Source of the DNA: Caldilineaceae bacterium
Lineage (GTDB): Bacteria > Chloroflexota > Anaerolineae > Caldilineales > Caldilineaceae
Length of the DNA stretch: 43,644 nucleotides
NCBI GenBank assembly: GCA_020433455.1
Contig: JAGRCP010000015.1
Coordinates: 3,565-47,208 of the forward strand
Reading direction: 5' to 3'
Both the position numbers and the translations under genes were made by a program. The notes under the pieces were generated by a model. The model was not told the origin of the DNA. It did no database searches and saw only the letters and a list, made by a program, of their open reading frames with translations. Within the stretch, counting starts at the first letter, position 1; the number at the start of each line of letters is the position of its first letter. Of the stretch, positions 43,095-43,644 are shown piece by piece.

Positions 43095-43644
43095 ATGACT
43101 GTTGCATTCGCTGACAATCCGTCCGGCGATCTGGGCGAGGCGAAACCGCATGCCTCGCGTACGCTTTGGCAGAACGCAATCTCCCACGTTCTGCATGATA
43201 AGTTGACCCTGACCGCCGTCATCTTTTTAATCGCCATGACTCTGCTGTGCCTCCTGGCGCCGCCCGTGATTGAGAACGTATTGGATCTGGACGTTAACCG
43301 GGTTGATATCCCCAATAAGTTCCTGCCGCCGGGTGCGGAGGGGCACCTTCTGGGCACGGATCACCTGGGGCGGGATCAGCTGATGCGATTGCTCTACGGC
43401 GGACGCGTCTCGCTGGCAATTGCCTACAGCGCCAGCTTGATGACAATCGTCATTGGGGTCATGTTGGGGCTGATTTCCGGCTATTACGGCGGTCGTATCG
43501 ACGATATCATCACCTGGATGGTGACGACTCTGAGTTCCATTCCCACACTCTTTTTACTTCTGATCGCAGCGGCCTTTTGGACCCCCTCCGCCGAACTGCT
43601 GATTGTCATCCTGGCCCTTTTGGGGTGGGTGGGCACCTGTCGCC
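43095..43644 (+). CDS. Peptide-type ABC importer permease (DppC/OppC family), partial
   Basis: The ATG at 43095 begins a protein whose first 183 residues are in the window. A charged N-terminus is followed by a helix (LTAVIFLIAMTLLCLLAPPVI) and the HLLGTDHLGRDQLMRLLYGGRVSL motif that marks DppC/OppC, then the first helices of the permease domain. It is cut by the window end. It pairs with the upstream DppB-type permease. Confidence 0.93.
   Translation, partial: MTVAFADNPSGDLGEAKPHASRTLWQNAISHVLHDKLTLTAVIFLIAMTLLCLLAPPVIENVLDLDVNRVDIPNKFLPPGAEGHLLGTDHLGRDQLMRLLYGGRVSLAIAYSASLMTIVIGVMLGLISGYYGGRIDDIITWMVTTLSSIPTLFLLLIAAAFWTPSAELLIVILALLGWVGTCR

Overview
The window looks like a piece of a Chloroflexota chromosome, most likely of the Anaerolineae/Caldilineae type. 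I infer this from the gene content: a fused membrane/spermidine-synthase-like protein, PTPS-related membrane proteins, a TPR/TolB-like propeller anchored by one N-terminal helix, a Uma2 nuclease and lipoprotein-anchored redox enzymes that suit a cell without an outer membrane. The DNA is GC-rich, densely coded and has short spacers. No rRNA or marker gene fixes the lineage, so the placement is an inference.

Layout. 1-2520: an intact integron-type integrase (IntI family, with its diagnostic extra domain) next to two decayed genes, a UxaA-like remnant and a frameshifted MFS transporter. 2823-3661: a Nudix hydrolase and an NTF2-like protein, closed by a strong hairpin. 3887-11290: a minus-strand block of housekeeping and transport genes (pheS, mtaB, nfo, an ABC exporter, a cation/proton antiporter). 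11649-15578: a sugar-dehydrogenase lipoprotein, a soluble FtsK-like ATPase coupled to a small membrane protein, and an aldo/keto reductase. 15631-15952: a three-tRNA operon (Pro, Gly, CAT) with a clear promoter and terminator. 15998-19743: a TPR/propeller membrane protein facing a secreted protein made of three copies of one unrecognised domain. 19859-29251: pheT (15 kb from pheS), a second Nudix protein, two overlapping polytopic membrane proteins, a Uma2 nuclease and a spermidine-synthase-like fusion. 29254-33301: mutS, an enoyl-CoA hydratase and the fluoride channel crcB.

33664-40472 is the most interesting part. A membrane histidine kinase whose extracytoplasmic domain carries a haem-c motif (CTQCH) is coupled by an ATGA overlap to an OmpR-type regulator. 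Next comes a spacer with two 9-bp direct repeats set 11 bp apart, then a cytochrome cd1 nitrite reductase (NirS). This NirS is predicted to be a lipoprotein and has an extra N-terminal cytochrome c domain, resembling a NirC-NirS fusion. It is followed by a 57-residue single-helix protein, a frameshifted and truncated haem-copper oxidase/NO-reductase subunit II whose start codon lies inside a hairpin, and haem A synthase. I read this as a redox- or NO-sensing denitrification module with a damaged terminal-oxidase tail. The window ends with an MBL-fold hydrolase, a holin-like membrane protein and the first two permeases of a peptide-type ABC importer, the second cut off by the window edge.

The spacers hold an unusual feature. 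At least three hairpins are built from 7-nt units in strict register that switch strand at the centre, each with a different unit sequence. There are also a cloverleaf-like repeat, a MITE-like palindrome and a long REP-like inverted repeat.
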